Assembly: GCF_011397635.1 (NCBI RefSeq)
Contig: NC_064775.1
Coordinates: 13,356,952 to 13,420,951, forward strand
Direction: 5' to 3'
Source of the DNA: Epinephelus fuscoguttatus
Taxonomy: Eukaryota; Chordata; Actinopteri; Perciformes; Serranidae
DNA: 64,000 nt
In this document: positions 12,991 to 25,987 of the stretch, one piece after another
Layout of the letters: the number at the start of each line of letters is the position of its first letter
How positions within the stretch are numbered: position 1 is the first letter of the stretch
The notes under the pieces: generated by a model
Seen by the model: only the letters and a program-made list of their open reading frames with translations
Told to the model about the DNA's origin: nothing
Databases searched by the model: none
Program-made: the position numbers and the translations under genes

Positions 12991-13534
12991 AGCAAAAATA
13001 AAATGTGTCAGTAGTGTCAAGCATTTCAGAGATGGAGAGAAAATAATAGTTCAGCCTTCTGCTAAGCGGAACCAAGCGATCATGTCTGCGGCTAATTCAG
13101 GTTCATGTTTATGTAGCTAGCTGGAGCCTCAAATCACAGTGTGTCATCAAAGAGGGCTTTACGGGTTCACGTTTGCAAAGAAAACAGGATGGTGATTCTC
13201 ACAGAACTGCCTCTATACAACAACATCAGAACAAAATCATGATTAGGATGACAGGAGGAGGGCAATACTTTCAAATTATGGTGTTTTTTCTGTTTAATTG
13301 TTTGCCTTTCGCTGCTTTAAAGGGGCCCCCACTGATTTTACACATAAAAGTTAGTTTACTCGTCATGCTGATTCCTACTCAGCTTGTTATATAATGTCTT
13401 CTGTGACTCTGGAGGAGCTTTAACGAGCCGGCTTGTTTTTTTCTTAATTAATTCAAGTGTTATTTAAAAATGTTATATTCATACATCATAATTTACAAGC
13501 AATAATCCACATTTATTTAAGTCATACAAACTAT

Positions 13535-13562
13535 TCTATCCATCTATCCATCTATCCATCTA
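13535..13562 (+). repeat. TATC/CATC tetranucleotide microsatellite
   Basis: About seven units alternating TCTA and TCCA. Confidence 0.9.
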
Positions 13563-14869
13563 CTAGCACAAAAGATTTTAAAACTGAGATCACCTGTAAC
13601 CTTTACAAGGTTAACTGCTTTGAATGTCTTTAACCATATTTCTATTGGCATATTCATACACACAAATTGTATTTTTGCTTACTTGCTGTACACTTGCTTT
13701 ATCTGTTTCAATAATGTTTACTGGAAAAAAGTCATAGCCTGCATTGATTCAATACACTCTGAGGTTTTCGCAGCTTTTACAGGAAATGCATCCTCAGGCA
13801 CTTCTGCTTTGGCTTCAGCACTCAGCTGTGCATGCAGCTGGCTGCGGACACTGCAATGCCTCAATCTCTGGGGCTAAATCATTCAGCCTGTGTGAATAAA
13901 TAGATGAGTGAATGAATGAACGAGTGCCAGAACGAGAGGCTTTGTTAATTACGTGAGGTAATTGTCACCTTGAAAGAGACAGCTATTGTGGGCAAAGAGA
14001 TTGATACGCACAAAGAGATCTCATGCAGCCCGTTTACTTTCATTTAAATGTAGTTCACGTTTACCCACACCATTTTGATATGTTTTCCAATGTAATTAGT
14101 TTTTACACATTGACTCATGGTATATCTCGCCTAACAAAAGATGGATATACAAATCAATTCCTTAGAGCAAAAGGGAATATTTGCTGGATGTCTGGTGATT
14201 GATAGTGAGACATTCAATTTAAGCATAATGAAATAATTTAATTTAAAAGTGTCTCCTTAAGCTCAGTGTTTATTGTGATGGATTACCTATCATTGTGGAA
14301 GTTGCTTCAAGTGTTACACAAGAGTGAGTGGCAGCAAATGAAACCAAAGCTTTGTACCTCCAACTATACTGTGCAGATAAACCAGAAATGACATAAACCT
14401 CAGAGGGGGAGAAAGGACTGGACCACTGATTGATTTGCAGCCTTTAAAACTGAGATTAAATGAAAAATACACTTTTAAAGCACTTCAGATCACACCACCG
14501 GCCACATTGTGCACTCATCTCTTTCTTCATATTCTTATATCAAAATTCAATCATGTTTTCTTCCTGTAAAACAAATCATGACATGCGCTTTCAACCAATA
14601 ATATCATGACATTCACCAAATAAATCAATCGGTAAATTTTAGCCACACAAGGAGCTACAATTAAGCTAGCTAACTAGCAACAGCACGCTACTACGGTGTG
14701 TCTTAGTTCATCAAAAGTACTGTGGTTACTGGTCCACAAGCTAGAATACTGACGCATACTGCCATGCCATTGGTGGCATACACTGTCGGGAACGTCTGAC
14801 CCAATGTCATATCCCATGTACCTATCCAGTTGCACACAGCAATATGACACGATACTCAACCGTCTACCA

Positions 14870-15020
14870 TCTCAGCTTAGCACGTTAGCATGCTAGCATT
14901 TGGTAATTAGCACTTAATACAAATCAAAATTGAGGCTAATGGGAATGTCATTAGTTTGGTAGTTCCGGTATTCAATAATAAAACTAAGTATTGGACAAAT
15001 TGACATTTTGATCTGATGTT
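14870..15020 (+). repeat. Dispersed GCTAGCATTTGGTAATTAGC-type repeat
   Basis: Contains TTAGCACGTTAGCATGCTAG, GGTAATTAGCACTTAATAC, GAGGCTAATGGGAATGTCAT and AGTATTGGACAAATTGACAT. Same block order as 44600-44815 and, reversed, 4900-5225. Confidence 0.7.
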
Positions 15021-15184
15021 GAAGCGAGAGGAAGGTTTCTTGAGTTTCTGTACAAAATGTCATGATAGACAGACATTGCCATACCGAGCTATACCCCTAG
15101 CATGCATAAAAATACAGCATAAAATCTGTAGCAGCACACATTTCATGTTGTATATGTTCAAAAATGTCCATCTGGTTCATGTGA

Positions 15185-15400
15185 AACAAGAAAGGCCTTT
15201 AAAGGACTACAGTGTAGGATTTAGTGGCATCTAGTGGTGAGACTGCAGAACTGAAACTTCTCCCGTTTGCCAAGCATGTAGAAAAACTACAGAAGCCAAT
15301 TACTTTGGCCATAATGAACTGAATTTTTCATGTGTCCCATTCCTCTGTACACTGTTAGAGGTGAAATGTCCGTGTCCATTTTGATAGAAGACACAGTAGC
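15185..15400 (+). repeat. Dispersed repeat (AAGCATGTAGAAAAACTACA family), copy 1
   Basis: Shares GATTTAGTG, AAACTTCT and GCCAAGCATGTAGAAAAACT with 20915-21125, 5.7 kb away in the same orientation. The ATTTAGTGGCATCTAGTGGTG block is typical of a fish interspersed repeat. Confidence 0.65.
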
Positions 15401-17199
15401 GTTAAAACTTTAGGCTGTTTCCACTATTACAGTATGTAAATCAGTCGGTGTGCTCCAGTCCTTTCTTTCCCTCTGAAGTTTGCCGTCCTTGATCTGAAGC
15501 ACCTGAACCGGCGGCACATGGAAGGTGCAAGGAGAGCCCCTTTTTTATCAGGAATAAAGTGTGGAGAATTCGCAGCCTGAACTATTAAACCAGCTGAAAA
15601 AAGACTCACTAATTGAAACAATTTTTGGTGCTGTGCCAATTGTTATCTGAGATAAAAACATGCACTAAAAGCAGCACAGAACCACACAAAAAAATAAAAG
15701 CACCAATACAGGATTACAGATAAGTCTTATAATGCCTGAATTTGGATCTCAAGGCTAATTCTTTCTTCTATCACCTCCTCCTTGTTGATGTTATGCAACT
15801 GGGTGCATTGTTCATTTGAAGGTCATCACAGCTTTCATGTCATCCTCCCTCCCTTTCTCCCTGTCGACTCTTTGGCAGCTGCTTTCATTTCGCCAGTGTT
15901 TTTGTTTGTGCTGGGTGCCATAAGCATTCCCTTTTGCAATCCAGTAGAAGTATGAAAACAATTTTTTTTTGTCTGGTTTTCAATCCTCTATCGACTGTCC
16001 TCATTATGACTAAACAGAGGCACATCAATATTTCAGGCACTCATGGGCTAACATCGGCACAAAAGAGACACAGTCCAGAAACAGAGGGGGGGAAGAGAAA
16101 GAGATAAGCCACTGGCCAACAAAGAAGTAAAGGAGACATAGTAGACTGTAAAAGTACATGGACAGACACAGAGACCATGGTATCAGGCTAAAAAAGCCAG
16201 ACAGGAAAAACAAACCTGATGAACAACAGAGAGAGAGTGATAGAGAGGTAGAGAAAGCGACTGCGGGGGCCTGGTGTCTGGTTTCTAATAGTGATTTGAG
16301 ATTTTCTACCTGGGCCAGCTGGGACAGAATGGATTAACTAAAGGCCAAACAACCAGACAGAGTCACAGTGAAAAGCTAGGAGGCGGACAGCAACACAGAG
16401 AGACTTTCAGAGACAGTCAGACATATAGCGAGCCAGAACATAGCCCACAGGGGTATATGATTCACATTTATGGATACAGACAAACAGTGCTGCAACAGAT
16501 GGGATATATTCATACTGAAGCTCCCCAGTGCAAACGCCTGTCTTGATATATGAGCAAAGGGCATATATATTGCTGCTCTGGTCACAGCGCGTGCTGCACT
16601 TTCCTCTCTGGTACTTTTTGGAAGCATAAAAACCTGGGTGTTTTTATATCATGCCGTGTTGGTGAGAAAGAATGTTTGGTGTACATGATGCAACATTTAG
16701 TCAGAGTTTTCCCTCAGCTGTATTTGTGGTTCTGTCCTGTCAAAACCCTCCTCCCTGTGTCGGTCTGATGAACAGTGCAGTGGTTTCTCCTCTTTACTTT
16801 TTCATATTTCAAGTCTTTGCTTCATGGAGCGAGATAAAAACCTGGGAGAATTTTTTTATCAAATATTTTGGCTCTGGACAATTTAGATTGTGACAGGTGC
16901 TGTATTTAGTTCTGGTCACAGCAGAAGGTAGTAAGAAAGGGTGGGGACCACCCTTTGTTCTGACAGAGTACAATTCAGAAGCCCCATTGGTCCTAAAAAT
17001 GTCCCATTGGACTGAAAGCCCATTTCTCCGACAGCACGTAACCATTGCATCAAGGTGCTGTTTCTCAGAAAATACCATACCATACCCCCAGAGTTAGACA
17101 ACCCATTGCCAGAAAAGCTGCCGTCATTGTACGTTTCTGTAAACAACGGATACATTACATTCGTACATTATTTTGTAGCGGATACATGAATGAATATGT

Positions 17200-17340
17200 G
17201 GTTACGGTGAGGCCCAAAAACTACTTGGTTATAGTTAGGAAAAGATTATGTTTCGGGTTAAAATGTCAAGTTTGGTGGCACAAAAGCCACTGGAAAACGA
17301 GGGATGGGTCTGTGAAAAAAACCCGTGATCGGTGGCTCAA
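17200..17340 (+). repeat. Dispersed repeat, ACCACTTGGTTA family, copy 2
   Basis: GGTGAGGCCCAAAAACTACT then TGGTTATAGTTAGGAAAAGA and CGGGTTAAAATG. It aligns with 18315 and 39405 in the same orientation. The preceding and following text (blocks such as CCCATTGG and GGGCTGTC) also recurs at 39300-39540. Confidence 0.7.
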
Positions 17341-18309
17341 ACACCGCTGTGAAACTGAAACTAACTGCAGGGAGTGTGTATTTTTTGAGAAATGGGACTT
17401 CAGTGCAATGGGCGTTTGTTTTTGGGGATAATGGGCTGTCTGAGAAGTGGGCTTTTGGTCCAGTGGGACCTTTTCTGGACTAATGTGGCCTCTGAATTTT
17501 AGGCTGTTGGAGCAATTGCACGGCACCCAGGACATAGTAACTACAATCGCACAACTAGTTGGCGAACTGCTGTAGCTTGCGAGCTAACCACTAACTCACA
17601 AGTTGTCACAGTCACAGAGTAGCTCTGGGAGAGTTCTCTCATTTCTATCTCTACTGTTCAGTTCACTCTCTGCGCAAATAGCGAATTTGTTGGCTTGTAA
17701 GCTCAGCTAACACGACAATACATTCACGCAGATCATTTAAAAGACTAAATCAAGACTTAAAAACTGGGAGGTGCAACAACATACAATGCTGGCTCTCTGT
17801 CTATGGCTTGCTGTTTGTCAGTGGCAAAAAATGTATTTTACATCATGAAGGAATCCATTAATTTTAGCTAATCCATTAAACACAGAGTCAAACATACTGC
17901 ACTGTTTATCCACAACAGACTTCCCCTTCACATTCTGGGCTGTTTGATCCTCACACATTTAAAGGATCTGCCCAATTCAACCACAGCTGCCTACTGCTGG
18001 TCTCTGAGCAGCTTCACTGGAGCAGTTGGAGGTTATGACTAAACCTGCTGCTATTTTTAGCATTACTAGCACTCCTCATGGGGCAGCTTTGCTACAGGAA
18101 AGCCAGGGGGTAGTCCAGCACTGTGGCAACATGGATATCTAGTTCCAGTTTTCAATGAAAAGAATTTCAGTCAGAAACTCTTAAAGTACATCAAGGAGTT
18201 GACCATTTATAGCAAATGGTTATATCCAATATCCAGAAAGAATGTTGGTATTGTATATTTATGCAAACCACATATATATGTAATTTTCTTTCTTTTTAAC
18301 AGTGTTGTG

Positions 18310-18450
18310 GTTTATTGTGGTGAGGTTTAGGCACAAAAACCACTTGGTTATGGTGAGGAAAAGACCATGGTTTGGCTTATTCCTGTGGGAAACAAAGTAA
18401 GGTATCTGTAAAAAAAACATCCACAGTAGAAGAACAGTGACAGGTCGCTA
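18310..18450 (+). repeat. Dispersed repeat, ACCACTTGGTTA family, copy 3
   Basis: GGTGAGGTTTAGGCACAAAA then ACCACTTGGTTATGGTGAGG and AAAAGACCATGGTTTGGCTT. It is nearly identical in the core to copy 4 at 39405 and lies only 1.1 kb from copy 2. Confidence 0.75.
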
Positions 18451-18829
18451 AAACACAACTGGTTTTGTTGTTTTTGGTTCTCGTACAGTGGTCTGCAGCT
18501 CGGCAGGTGTCTCAAGACTCTGCTGGGAGAGCTAATCCCATCTTGGTAAACACATATGTGCACATTCAGTCTTGGTAAAATCAGTAATACCAAAAACACA
18601 GCACATAGTTTTGAAATGTTGGTGGTGAAGAGAGCAGCGGCAGTAAACAGTGTCAGCATGACTAACAGTGAGAAGTGTCACGTTAAAATGGCTGCACTGT
18701 TCACCTGCACGATGGGACATTACCACACAGCTGGTTAGTGAGCCGGTGATTGTGAAGCATGAATAAAGCAGTGGATGCCAATCAGTGAATTCAGGCGCAA
18801 CCTCAGTGCTGTGCCTGAACAAACATTAT

Positions 18830-18960
18830 GCTCACCGATGAGCAGTATCAAGCCGTCTTGAAGCTACAGTTGGTAACTATTATAAACTGCCACTATATCC
18901 TGACAGTAGTGCATAAGACAGACACCCTGTGAAAAGTTGCTCTGCCTCCCTCAGCTCTTT
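18830..18960 (+). repeat. Dispersed repeat (CACTATATCCTGACAGTAG family), copy 1
   Basis: GAAGCTACAGTTGGTAACT and CACTATATCCTGACAGTAGT correspond, reversed, to ACTATTGTAAGGATATAGTG and the following text at 46220-46525, and weakly to 55925-55970. Probably a MITE-like family. Confidence 0.55.
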
Positions 18961-19947
18961 CTCTTTCTGCTGCTTATATGTTAGCCAGCTAGCTAGCTCA
19001 CTAAGATTGCTTCATGTTATAGCATGATATACTATAAGGCACTATTGTGCAAACTTATGCAAATTTGGCAAGCTACGTATTGTTTGGAATCATCTGCGGA
19101 GTCACTGTTCGTACCATTCTTCGAAGTTTGAATTATATAGGTATATAATTTGGTCTAACTTTAGCAATAATGGGCTACTCGTATTTATGCGACCACAACA
19201 GCAAAAATAAAACAGTTATTTTTTCCCTCCAGAGAAGCAGCTCAGCCAAAGAGGGCAAATGGGCTGCTCCTCTGGCAACCTTAGCCAGGCCTTGTGCACG
19301 TCCTCGATTTTCTGCACCATTAATTTGATGCCAAACTCCCAACAGTTTTAGCCAGGGTTTGAGTGCCTCCCACTCCTCTATGGGTTTAAGTGTCTTGCTC
19401 AGTGACACTCAGGGGTAGAAGCTGTTAAAGGAGAGGAGAGTCATTTAGCTTGCCCAACTGGGCCCATTTGCAAATGACAAATTTGACCCAGATCTAGTGA
19501 GCAGCAGATAAATTAAAGCTTGACAGACGTCCAGTGATTTTGAGTTTCAAAGCCTGGCTGCAGAAACTCCCTGTGCAATTGGCTGCTGAAAATTAACAGG
19601 GACATTAGCGGGTCATTAATGCAGGCTGGAGGTGTGCTCTGCCCTCACAAGACAGATATGGTGACATTCATTCAACAGTCATGAAACATGTCAAACTGAA
19701 GTCTTTCTGGGCATACTTTGAAATAAATAAGAATAATATTTGGTTGCACTGACACATAATCCCACATATGTTGTGTCAATGAAATGTGGTCACATAGTTT
19801 CTGTATCATGCGGCTTGTGGCTGAGCTCCTCATTCTGTATTCTGGGCCTTTCTCCCCTGATTATCAGTGCTCTTAACTCGAGCTGAAACCTGACAGACAT
19901 GCGCTCGTCTCCAGGGAAAGAAAGTTGTGGGAAAAGAGCAAATTGCC

Positions 19948-19970
19948 AAAAAAAAAAAAAAAAAAAAAAA
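19948..19970. repeat. Poly-A run of about 23
   Basis: An uninterrupted homopolymer. It could be a retroposed poly-A tail, but no source sequence is evident to its left. Confidence 0.9.
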
Positions 19971-20499
19971 CTGTCAGTGTCGGAGATTGTGCGACAGTGA
20001 AGTGGGGCCTGATGAAGCCTATCATTATTGAAACATGAATATAATTTGTTAATCAGACTCTGACCTGCTTTACCTGCTAAAATATGAACTCGCTTTTCAT
20101 TTTGATTCCCTCTCTTAACGCCCCAGCTGATTCACTCTGAATCCCTATCCATCTTCATTTCCCTTGCTCCCTGCCTTCCCCTCCCATCCACTCTCCCAGT
20201 CCTCTCTTTCACAATATGGCCCTGTGCTCACTGAATGTAAATCATATTTCAGTCTCTTTCATCAGGCTCTCTTAATGCTCAGCGAGCGAAGCCAACATCA
20301 CCAGGCACTACTATTTATACATGACGACTCTAAAGTGGCTTGGGATCCGGCTCTGTTTCAGCCTCTCCAAATATACACTGAACCATGGAACTGACATCGG
20401 CTGACATGCTGCATGCCTAGTTGATATTCTGGGGGATTTAAGGCTATAATTGTGCAGATGCGTAATATGAGATCATGCATGTGGACCCACTTCATGTCA

Positions 20500-20760
20500 C
20501 CTGAGCATACCAGTTCTTCTGGTGCTACTTTGTGCCAGACTGAAATGTCTCCGCAACTGTTGGATGGATGGCCACAACATTTTGTACATTCAGGCTCATA
20601 GAGGTTGAATTCTACTGACTTTGATAATCCTCTGACTTTTGTCCCAGTGCCACCAGGCTGACATTTGAGGTTTTAAGTGAAATGTCTCCACAACTGGTGG
20701 ATGGATTGCTATGAACCTTGGGTTACCTCTACCACCACCTTTAACGATGTATCTTTCAGC
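20500..20760 (+). repeat. Dispersed repeat with internal duplication (TGAAATGTCTCC..CAACTG)
   Basis: Two internal copies of TGAAATGTCTCCxCAACTGxTGGATGGATxGC lie about 130 bp apart. This is the tail portion of a common fish interspersed family, the same superfamily as 14870-15020 by my recollection. Confidence 0.6.
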
Positions 20761-20914
20761 CAGTGCACAGCAAGCCAGCTAAAGATGTATAATGTAAAGG
20801 ATTCATTATGCATGAAGAACAATAAATAAATGACACATTAATATTTACTTGGGTTTACATGAAGCTCTTTTTTTTTTAACTCAAGTCAACTCAACTAAAT
20901 CAATTTCAAAAGGT

Positions 20915-21125
20915 CTGGTTTCTCGGATTTAGTGCAATCTAAAACTTCTTCCGTGTGCCAAGCATGTAGAAAAACTACAGTGGCTGACATGGACATTGGT
21001 TTGTCTGTTCAAGGCTACCGTAGAAACAACATAGCAGACTCTGTGGAAGAGGTGATTATATATTAATGAAAACATAGTTATGAATATTATATTCAATTTC
21101 TGCCAACATATCCCCCTAAATTCCA
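20915..21125 (+). repeat. Dispersed repeat (AAGCATGTAGAAAAACTACA family), copy 2
   Basis: The second copy continues further than the one at 15185, with GTTCAAGGCTACCGTAGAAA, AACATAGCAGACTCTGTGGA and a CCCCCTAAATTCCACGC end that mirrors the start of the family. Confidence 0.65.
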
Positions 21126-22450
21126 CGCACTTAACCTTTAACTAAGTAATTAAAATAACTAAACCTTGTCTGTTTTCCTGCACAAAAATGAAAGTTACAA
21201 GGATGTTATTAAGAAAATTACAAACCTGCACAATAAAAAGTTCAGTACAAGCATTCCTTGTCCCCACAGGATGGTGTGTACTAATTTTGGTGATCCTTTA
21301 GCCTTATATCCAGACATTTGTTCAAAATGTATATGACCATTTTCCTCAAATCGTATATAAATGTATAGAAATGAGACAGGGCTGAAAGTTGCTGAATTAT
21401 ATGAGGACTCATCAGCACTGCAAGTGTAATAAGGAGCCAAACTTAAATTCAAGTGATTTTCTTCATGTTTGATTAAATGTTTTAAGATCCAGAAGCTTTT
21501 GTTTGCTGCTTCCATCAATAAATGCTAATGTGGCACCACTATATGGCATCCGAACTTTTCCCCCCAGTGTTTCCAGCACCTGTAACCGTTAATGAGACAA
21601 CCGGGGCCAATTTATACCAACAATGCAGAGAAACCAACAGCCAAAATAATACTGTTTAATATGCTAATTTATCAGATGAAGGTCAGCAAAGGTGTGCAGC
21701 TTCTCAGTGCAACACTTTTTAAAAATATTTACTGTAACCTTATTGTTGCTCGGTGCTGATTTTCTCAGTCATAATGTTGAGTGATAAACAGCCTAAAATA
21801 TTTGCATTTGAAACCTTTTTTGAGGAGTGTTTCCTGTTTTTTTGCCATGGCAACGATGAATGGCAGAGATGGCGTGGTGCTGCCCTCACATTGACATAGT
21901 GCCATGATAAATGATTGAAAAGGCAAGCCTGCAGCTCTTTGGCTAATTGTTGAACACATATGCTCTTGTGGGGCTGTGTCAAACTGCATTAGAGAAAAGA
22001 CAATCTGAGTCACACAACAATCTGTATGGAAAAAGGCCTGCAGATATGCATTCAATACCCAGCTATGGGAAGGGATTATCATACGCTGGAGTGATTACGC
22101 ACATGCTACAACAATACCTCTGGAAAAAAAAGGGCCGTCTTAACAAAAGCGATCCGTAGCAGACTTTCATATGTTTTAATTTGCCAATTTCATAAACAAA
22201 GGAAGCGCCAGGTAGCTATCTGAACGAGTCAAATGAAGCGGGGAGTTTCAGAGCTGTGTTTGGCAGACCACGTAACAGAGCAACTATTCTGAGAGCCAAG
22301 GCGTCGAGCAACAAGTCATCATCACACAACAGACTAGCAATGCGTCACCCACACAGCTCCTCTGCCAGCTCCATTAAAAGATTTGAATCTGTGAAACTGA
22401 GACGAAAGAGATGCCTGGTAAAAGTTAATGGAATTTTTACGAGCTCAATG

Positions 22451-22484
22451 GACTTGATGAGGACGCCCGTGTCCTCATCAAGTC
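22451..22484. other. Perfect 14-bp hairpin (6-nt loop)
   Basis: Left arm GACTTGATGAGGAC (22451-22464), loop GCCCGT, right arm GTCCTCATCAAGTC (22471-22484). It sits in a 600-bp non-repetitive stretch with a 105-codon open frame on the + strand that I do not recognise. A stem-loop of 34 nt is too short for a typical microRNA precursor. Confidence 0.6.
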
Positions 22485-25322
22485 TGGATCAATTTCTTGC
22501 AGACACATTGTGGCTTTTAGTTTATTTAACATTTAATGAAGTGCGTTTAGGAAAGATGGTGCATATTGATTGATTTTTTTTTCTCCTGGTGGAAATGGTT
22601 CACAATGAGCCAAAAGTCTGTCTCGGCCTCATCTTTCAACAAGATGTTTGACATTTTAAAGTGAGAATCTTCAGCATGGCAAACTGACAAAAGTCCCACT
22701 CTTTGCTTAAAAGCTAGAGAAAGCTGACTTTAAAAAGCCATAGAGACAAACTACATGAAAATCCTAATGCACTGCCCCAATTAGTGTCTTTTAAATTGAA
22801 TCGTGGCTTTTGAAAACAGGTCATTCAGGCTCTATAGGAAAAAAATGCCAACAGAAAGAAAATTATCTTTTCAGTCTATTGAGACAGACACGTTAAAAGT
22901 GAGCGAGTTAGTGACAGTGACGACACAAGTTATGAAAATAAACCAAGGCAACATTCCAGACCTCTAGTGCCACTGTCTGAATTTATGCAGACACCTCATT
23001 TAGAGTCAGAGTGCAGATGAGTGCTCCGCCTAAAAAAAGTTCCCCTCTCCCTACTTAAACATGTTATCCTGTTAGCCAGGTGTGACCAGCTTTACCCCAA
23101 AGTATAAAATCCCTTTAAATTCTTTTATGTTGTGTTAAATTTACCAAACGCATCAGAATTAGATATTTCCCCAATTATGCAAATCCTGATAATCTGACTG
23201 GCTCAGACACAAGAGAAAAGTCAGTTTAAGACACCTTCAGGCATTAAAAATGAACTCCAATTAACAGCAGGTGATTAGTAATTGTCTCAGTGTGATAAAC
23301 TCCTGATTAAGAGCACAGCATTGATCCTCCTTCTGAAAGACGCTGGTTTATACAGTGCCTCTCTCTCAGTGTCATACATGCTACACTGCCTCCCACTGGC
23401 CAACAGCGGCCATCACAGTATGAATGAATGCCAAGTCAGGTCAAGAGTATTAGAAACATTTATGTAACTAATAATTTATGCCTGAACATTTTAATGAGCT
23501 TGTACAGAATAATGGAAAGCTTTCTAAAATGCAAATGTTCAACCTTCTTTATGAGTGGCCTATTTTTGTGCATGCATGTCAATTACCCAACAGTGTGTGC
23601 TTTTGAGAAGCCCCCCTCTGTGATGGGATATGACACTGCAGCACAGTGTCACCTCATCTGTCTCATGCATGTGCATCAGTATGTGTGTGCACAGTCATGA
23701 CCAGAAGGTCAGTCAGATGTTGTAAACACAAGCCAGCGTCCCTGGAGAATCAGCCTGCTGCACAAGCGGAAAAACACGCTCTTTGCACTCAAGATAAACC
23801 ATTGCATCACGACACATCTGCGGTTGTTGGGAACGCGGACTGTCCTCTCTCCCGCTGAGGAGCCACAGCTGAGCGACCACCTGGGAATCCATCAGTCATT
23901 GTTATGGCTGGCCGTCCTATGGCATTGTACCGTTTAAATAAAATGAAACAGGGCACGGAAAGAAAAATACAGTGCATCATCAAATATTAAGCTCAGCCTT
24001 ACAGATGAGTTGGAGACAAGGTCATGTTTTATAACCAGCCGGCTGCAGAGCTCTAGTCCTTTCCTCTATCTGGGAATCTGGGAACACTGCCCACATGCTC
24101 CATTAACACTGACTAAAGGCTTTCTTTTTTTTCAAGAAAAGATAGGAACAGACTACAAGCACTCATGATACAATGCCAAAAAGGAGCATGTGTTCCAGTG
24201 CCAGCATGTGACATTCAGATATTTTGACCAGCTGTACAGTTTGTTATTTAAAAAGAATATAAATAAATGATCTTTTTTTCTCCCATGGGTAAAAAAGAGG
24301 AGTCAGTCTGGTTGAAGAGCAAACATGCAAGATGTGAATTAGAATGGAAGTGATTGTAAAGTCAATTAGCTGTTATATGTCAACGGGAAAAGGTCAAAGA
24401 AAAGGTCGCTGCTTCATAACTGTCCATGTGTCTGGATAGTTCTGGTAAACTTTTGCTTCTGGCTGTAGAATAAAACAACTGTAGTCTTCGGTGCAGTTGC
24501 TTTTGTTTTTTAAAAGTTAAATCCACCACAGACTCAGCGAGACTCACAGTGAGGTCACTGATGTTATCGGTCAATCAACAATGGCGTTATGGAACATGCC
24601 CCAGACTCTGATTGGCTTCATTTCCCATGTCACTGGCGGCATGCATTGTTTGTTTATATATCTTTGACCTCAACAAGATGGAAGCATGGTTGCTATTACC
24701 AAACATGGGCAGCGCTTTTGAATGGTGTACAGCAGTGATCCAGGGTGTTTCTTCCTGTTGGGACACAGGGTGAGCAGTGGAGTTGGGTACCCATCATGAG
24801 AATGGAAGCATTCAGTTGCGTAAAACGCCACCAGACACCACCACCATGCATATTGCAATATTTTTGAAGGTTTTGGTGGCATCTGGGCACGCTGAATTGC
24901 CAACTCTGTCACATCCACCGCACTCAACTTCACCACACTACTGACTGCATGGGTTGTAGCTGCTGCGTTAAGGGGCCAAACACACATCACATTAAATCAA
25001 ATAATGCTTGCTGTGACTGACTGCAAGAATAACCACACAAATAGATTATAAAATGGTGATTTGATTTTCTTCATCCGGACGAGTGACTCACAACCTCACA
25101 CCACCGTCATCCAACAGCAACCACCAAAAACACCATCAGCACTTCCAAAATAGACATAAGAGCATAAATTTAGCAAAGCTGATGGAGAAGTCAGCTGCAG
25201 ACTGAGACTGTCCTCCCAAGAATAAAATCCGCATAAACTGTTTTAGCAAATGCCCATTAATGATATACCTTTAACATATCATATCTGCCTGCTCCACCTC
25301 CAGTCTGGAAAATCATCAGTAC

Positions 25323-25843
25323 TTAAAGCTACAATAGCTGATTTTTTTTGGCCTCTTGGAGGCAGCGGAGACAAGCTGTTAACACACACTAATATATTAC
25401 TACCTTTTAATTTGCTGATTTACACATCCAGCAGCGACCGAGCAATATTAGCATTAATTTGGAGTTATGTTTAGTCCAACACTGACTCTCCTTTCAGCTC
25501 TGTTTTGGTCTGAGAAAACAATATCTGTCTCTTAAGCTGCTATTGCTCCACTTTGTTCACCAGCTAACTGTGTCTGCCTTGTGTTTGGTGCTGAGCGTGT
25601 TGTTTCCTGTGTGGTTTTAGAGCTTTTTTACTGAAAGCAGCCGTCTGTTGTGGCTGGAAACAATGCTGATGGGAGCAGTGAGAGTGAACCAAAACAGTGA
25701 AGGTGCCAGTGAGCACAAAGTCACTGAAACACTTTGTAGAGCTAATTCTGTGGATAATAATCTTTATCAAGTGACCCTTTTTGCCTTGCACGGTCATTTG
25801 ATCCATTGTTAATATGAAAATATTTACCCTATAGTGGCTTTAA
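25323..25843. mobile_element. MITE-like element with terminal inverted repeats
   Basis: The element starts TTAAAGCTACAATAG and ends CTATAGTGGCTTTAA, near-perfect inverted ends 521 bp apart. Internally it matches, in reverse orientation, parts of the 31650-32815 duplication (ACACATCCAGCAG, AGCAATATTAGCATT and TTGGAGTTATGTTT versus its partner). There is no coding capacity; it is a non-autonomous DNA element. Confidence 0.65.
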
Positions 25844-25944
25844 TGAGTCAAACACTATCAACTAACAACACGGAAACAGATAAAAGCCTCAGTTTGTCAA
25901 AAGGCTGGGAAAATTCTACTAATGGGGAGCTGAAGATAGGACAG

Positions 25945-25948
<4 letters not shown>

Positions 25949-25984
<36 letters not shown>
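25949..25984. repeat. CA microsatellite
   Basis: About 18 AC units just right of the MITE-like element. Confidence 0.95.

Positions 25985-25987
<3 letters not shown>

Noticed and set aside
13535..13562. Regularly spaced short repeats as a CRISPR-like array
   Set aside because: It is a simple tetranucleotide microsatellite in a vertebrate genome; no spacer-repeat structure exists anywhere in the window.
16809..17535. Several overlapping frames of 66-128 codons on both strands
   Set aside because: The interval overlaps a dispersed repeat with internal CCCATTGG/CCAATGGG words; similar text recurs at 39.3 kb, and no frame is preserved between them.
19430..19680. Non-repetitive stretch considered as a conserved enhancer
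   Set aside because: ATTAAT-type words are present, but nothing distinguishes it from ordinary intronic DNA without an alignment.
22451..22484. Hairpin as a microRNA gene
   Set aside because: The stem is only 14 bp with a 6-nt loop, too short for a Drosha/Dicer precursor, and pairing does not extend beyond it.
24670..24990. 106-codon - strand frame with WWW and several Cys
   Set aside because: I first suspected a transposase or gene fragment, but no catalytic motif, splice signal or known fold is visible.
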